A DNA stretch of 36,586 nucleotides, taken from NCBI GenBank assembly GCA_002316225.1, contig DCDC01000131.1:1-36586 (forward strand), read 5' to 3'. Below the pieces are notes generated by a model. The model was not told the origin of the DNA. It searched no databases and saw only the letters and a program-made list of their open reading frames with translations. How positions within the stretch are numbered: position 1 is the first letter of the stretch; every line of letters begins with the position of its first letter. Below, one piece after another: positions 34,074 through 36,586 of this stretch. Source of the stretch: Firmicutes bacterium UBA1065. GTDB taxonomy: Bacteria > Bacillota > Clostridia > Tissierellales > Sedimentibacteraceae. Position numbers and translations under genes: made by a program.

Positions 34074-35003
34074 CTAATCCCTTAAAGCCTTGCCTGTAAG
34101 ATGGAGAAAAACAGCTTCCAAATCGGGCTTATGAATATCTATTGACTGAATTTTGGACTTTTCCTCCAAAACCTTTGAAATTATTTCAGCAAGAAGAATG
34201 TCCCCGTTTTCACCGAATAAGGTAACCGTATCATCAAGGATAGCTGCATCAAGCACTCCCGTAATTTCTTTAAAAACTTGCGGCATATTATCGCTGATAT
34301 TGTCCAGTTTAATATTTATCCGGGTTCTTTCCTTAACTAATTCCACCAGTTCCTGCTTGGTTCCCGATGCAATGATTTTCCCTTCATCCATAATGCATAT
34401 GCGGGAGCACAATTCTTCAGCTTCCTCCATATAGTGGGTTGTGTATATTATTGTCATCCCCTGAGCATTGAGCTTTAGGACCGTTTCCAGTATGTGGGAC
34501 CTGGATTGGGGGTCGATGCCTACAGTGGGCTCATCCATTATGAGGAGGTCAGGCTTATGTAGGAGGGCGGCCCCGATGTTCAGCCTTCTTTTCATTCCTC
34601 CCGAATATTTCTCGACCTTATCTTTAAGTCTCTCTTTTAATCCGATGATTTCTGCCACTTCATTAATTCTCTTTTTTAATTCAGCACCCTTGAGACCGTA
34701 CAAATTTCCCCAGAATCTTAGGTTTTCGTATCCGGTCAAGGTGGGATAAAGGGCTATGTCCTGAGGAACTATGCCTAATTTTTGCCTTAAATTCCTGGAG
34801 TTTTCGAAGATGCTTTCTCCCTCAAAAAATATCTGGCCTCTCGAAGGAGGCAAGAGGGTTGATATGATGGATATTGTGGTTGATTTCCCCGCACCGTTGG
34901 GTCCCAGCAGCCCGAACACTTCTCCTCTTTTCACCTCGAAGCTTATGCCTGCAACTGCGGCTATATTTCCAAAATTCTTATATAAGTTTTCAACCTTTAA
35001 CAT
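34074..35003 (-). CDS. ABC transporter ATP-binding protein
   Basis: 309 residues. Walker A GPNGAGKST, Q-loop VPQDIALYPT, signature YSGGMKRRL, Walker B LLIMDEPTVGIDP and the H-switch TTHYMEEAE. A C-terminal extension of about 80 residues is typical of DrrA/NatA-type ATPases of drug or lipid exporters. It powers the two permeases encoded just downstream. It starts 9 bases after the lipoprotein gene, in one operon. Confidence 0.94.
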   Translation of the reverse strand: MLKVENLYKNFGNIAAVAGISFEVKRGEVFGLLGPNGAGKSTTISIISTLLPPSRGQIFFEGESIFENSRNLRQKLGIVPQDIALYPTLTGYENLRFWGNLYGLKGAELKKRINEVAEIIGLKERLKDKVEKYSGGMKRRLNIGAALLHKPDLLIMDEPTVGIDPQSRSHILETVLKLNAQGMTIIYTTHYMEEAEELCSRICIMDEGKIIASGTKQELVELVKERTRINIKLDNISDNMPQVFKEITGVLDAAILDDTVTLFGENGDILLAEIISKVLEEKSKIQSIDIHKPDLEAVFLHLTGKALRD

Positions 35004-35012
35004 ACGGCACCC

Positions 35013-36023
35013 CTAAATCTCTATTTTGAAATAGTCTTCGATTCCGGAAGGCATATTTTCTTTCATTTCCTCCGGCTTAAGAGTATTTTCATCTGTAAGG
35101 GCAGGAAATTCAAATTTCTGGTCTTTATTTATATCCCAGGTTTTTATGTCAAGATGGTATCTGATACCTGTAATTCCTTCTTTTTCAGCATCAATGGTCT
35201 TTAATGATATGTCGATTATTTCATTTACAATGTAACCGTCTATATCCACAGAAGCCTTGTAGGTGAAATTATCAACCTTGAATTCTTCCGTGCTCTTTAA
35301 AATGTGGTCAAGAACTTCTTCGAAAGTTTTAGTTTTTAACTCCTCTTCCGTTTTTCCCATATTCACCCTGATATTTTTGTCAAAAAATGACTTGAGTGAT
35401 TCATCCCGGGATAAAACTTCAGCCGTGTCCTTAAGAAGGGCCTTTATTTGTTCATCCTTCAGTTTAATTGTATATTCTCTTGTTTTGACTTCTCCGTCCG
35501 GAGTTGTCAGGACTATGTTTTTTCCCTTGAATACATCCTCTTCATTCATCAGGCTTAGCCATCTTTTGATGAATTCCTTCTTGGTTTCTTCTGATATTAT
35601 TTGGTTTTCTGAATATTTTTCACCTTCTGAAAGCATTTCTTCGTTAATCTTTAAATACTTTCCTACAACGGGAAGCTTTATAAACACTTGATCTTCATTG
35701 ACATAAACTTCAAAATCATATCCCAAACCGCCAAAATTCAAATAGTTTCTTATAATTACTTTCTCTTCCTCATCATCAAATACCAGGTTGAAGTTCCCAT
35801 TCATGTCTTTAATATAATTAAGCTCCTTTATTTCCTCTGCCGTTAATCCTTTAGGGTTGATTTCCGTAGTCATGGTGAATTCTCCGGCTGTTTGCCCCTT
35901 AATAATCTGCTCTGTTTTTTCGGAAGCTTTTCTATATTCGACCAAGCTGTTTGTATTGCATGCCGTGATTATCATAAGCAATATAAGCAAAAATGCCGAT
36001 ATAACTGGTATTTTCTTTTTCAT
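35013..36023 (-). CDS. Lipoprotein of unknown function at head of exporter operon
   Basis: 336 residues from ATG 36023. It has GGAGG at 7 bases; ATG 36029 is only one base from the site. A signal peptide with lipobox IITAC puts the acylated Cys at residue 22. The mature part is acidic, has alternating beta strands (EFTMTTEINP, NFNLVFDDEEEKVIIRNYL) and helices (EEEVLDHILKSTEEF-like), and ends DYFKIEI. The fold may be LppX/DUF-type lipid-binding, but I do not recognise a named family. Its place before an ABC exporter suggests an accessory or sensing role. Confidence 0.75.
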   Translation of the reverse strand: MKKKIPVISAFLLILLMIITACNTNSLVEYRKASEKTEQIIKGQTAGEFTMTTEINPKGLTAEEIKELNYIKDMNGNFNLVFDDEEEKVIIRNYLNFGGLGYDFEVYVNEDQVFIKLPVVGKYLKINEEMLSEGEKYSENQIISEETKKEFIKRWLSLMNEEDVFKGKNIVLTTPDGEVKTREYTIKLKDEQIKALLKDTAEVLSRDESLKSFFDKNIRVNMGKTEEELKTKTFEEVLDHILKSTEEFKVDNFTYKASVDIDGYIVNEIIDISLKTIDAEKEGITGIRYHLDIKTWDINKDQKFEFPALTDENTLKPEEMKENMPSGIEDYFKIEI

Positions 36024-36163
36024 TTTCATACCTCCAATACTATTTCATTCCATTAATTCTCTGAATGATAACATAGTATTAAACTTAATATTAATTGAAC
36101 AGTATCTTAAATCACAAGATTAATGAATTATGATGTGACTTTTGGCATTATTTAAATTTATTG

Positions 36164-36586
36164 CTACAAATCATTGTTTATAGTGAAAATGGCTAACTGG
36201 GTCCTGTCTCTTAAGTCCAATTTCAACAAAATTTTTGTAATATGGTTTTTTACGGTTCCCTGGCTTAAGAATAATTCCTCTGAAATTTCCTTATTGCTTT
36301 TGCCTTCTGCTATAAGGCGGCAAATTTCAATTTCTCTGTCCGTTAACAATTCAACCCGGGGGTCTATGTACTTATACTCGGTTTTTTGTGCCAGCTGTGA
36401 AAATTTATCCAAGACTTTAACGGCCACATCCGATGGAATCAAAGCTCCCCCCTTATAAACCGTGCGGACGGCTTTTAAAATTTCAGCAGTGGAAGTATCC
36501 TTCAACAAGTATCCTGAAGCACCGTTTTTCAAGGCATCATATATGTATTCATCGTCATTGAAGGTTGTAAGGACTATTATTTTAAT
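36164..36586 (-). CDS. NarL/FixJ-family response regulator (partial)
   Basis: At least 140 residues; the N-terminus lies beyond the right edge, so the phospho-acceptor Asp is not visible. The receiver end reads IIVLTTFNDDEYIYDALKNGASGYLLKD, and an in-frame ATG at 36532 is internal. The C-terminal LuxR-type helix-turn-helix is LTDREIEICRLIAEGKSNKEI, SEELFLSQGTVKNHITKIL. A histidine kinase is expected upstream, outside the window. With the lipoprotein-ABC genes just downstream on the same strand, it likely controls that exporter. Confidence 0.93.
   Translation of the reverse strand: MKIIVLTTFNDDEYIYDALKNGASGYLLKDTSTAEILKAVRTVYKGGALIPSDVAVKVLDKFSQLAQKTEYKYIDPRVELLTDREIEICRLIAEGKSNKEISEELFLSQGTVKNHITKILLKLDLRDRTQLAIFTINNDL

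Noticed and set aside
36164..36532. Complete response regulator starting at ATG 36532
   Set aside because: The frame is open to the right edge and the upstream residues match the receiver domain, so the ATG is internal.
1..36586. CRISPR arrays, tRNA or rRNA genes and intact insertion sequences
   Set aside because: No regularly spaced direct repeats of 20-40 bases, no cloverleaf or rRNA signatures and no transposase frames were seen on either strand.

Overview
The window is AT-rich and reads as a chromosomal segment of an anaerobic, low-GC, Gram-positive Firmicute, probably of class Clostridia or Tissierellia. The indicators are DnaD/DnaI-type replication genes, AGGAGG ribosome binding sites, several TTG starts, lipoprotein signals, an SLH-anchored S-layer protein, a tungsten-type aldehyde:ferredoxin oxidoreductase and an Nqr/Rnf-type membrane complex. 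There are no rRNA or tRNA genes, no CRISPR array and no intact prophage. I cannot name the genus from sequence alone.

Layout. 1-3257 (-): dnaD, a dnaC/dnaI-like loader, and a CBS/DRTGG Mn-pyrophosphatase cut by the left edge. 3500-6451 (+): LysM-G5-M23 wall hydrolase, an HD-domain protein and hpf. 6452-7079: non-coding DNA with two inverted pairs of DnaA boxes. 7080-8053 (+): an orphan holin-like/M23 endolysin pair. 8074-11925 (-): nqrBCDEF-like operon with no nqrA. 12242-13436 (+): encapsulated ferritin plus encapsulin shell. 13485-15314 (-): O-antigen-ligase-family protein. 15481-18972 (-): S-layer gene split by a group II intron. 19234-21191 (-): DUF308-like membrane protein and lipoprotein ApbE. 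21507-23482 (+): two lipoproteins, one nitroreductase-like and one FMN-binding. 23746-25017 (+): cinA. 25062-27536 (-): LonB-type protease. 27797-30341 (-): aor, polyferredoxin and a MoaD-like gene behind a riboswitch-terminator and a MerR-type promoter. 30580-31410 (-): MerR regulator. 31584-36586 (-): ABC-2 exporter (two permeases and an ATPase), a lipoprotein and a NarL-type response regulator cut by the right edge.

The most striking element is an ORF-less group II intron of about 700 nt (16528 to 15829, minus strand) directly after the S-layer stop codon. The canonical GTGCG intron start lies exactly 8 nt after the last sense codon, and those 8 nt begin with the stop codon TAA. If the 5' splice site is shifted 8 nt upstream, as described for an S-layer intron of Clostridium tetani, splicing removes the stop and fuses the 812-residue protein in frame to a 115-residue exon that has no start of its own. 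One gene would then make two surface-protein isoforms.

A second theme is flavin-based electron transfer. The Nqr-like complex carries two predicted covalent-FMN sites. A lipoprotein ApbE that could load them lies about 9 kb away, next to an FMN-binding lipoprotein with a TGAT motif and an exported nitroreductase-like lipoprotein. Together they suggest an extracytoplasmic flavin redox chain. A third theme is layered control of the tungsten-enzyme operon: a MerR-like gene, a promoter with a 19-bp spacer and an internal inverted repeat, then a Moco/Tuco-type leader ending in a terminator.
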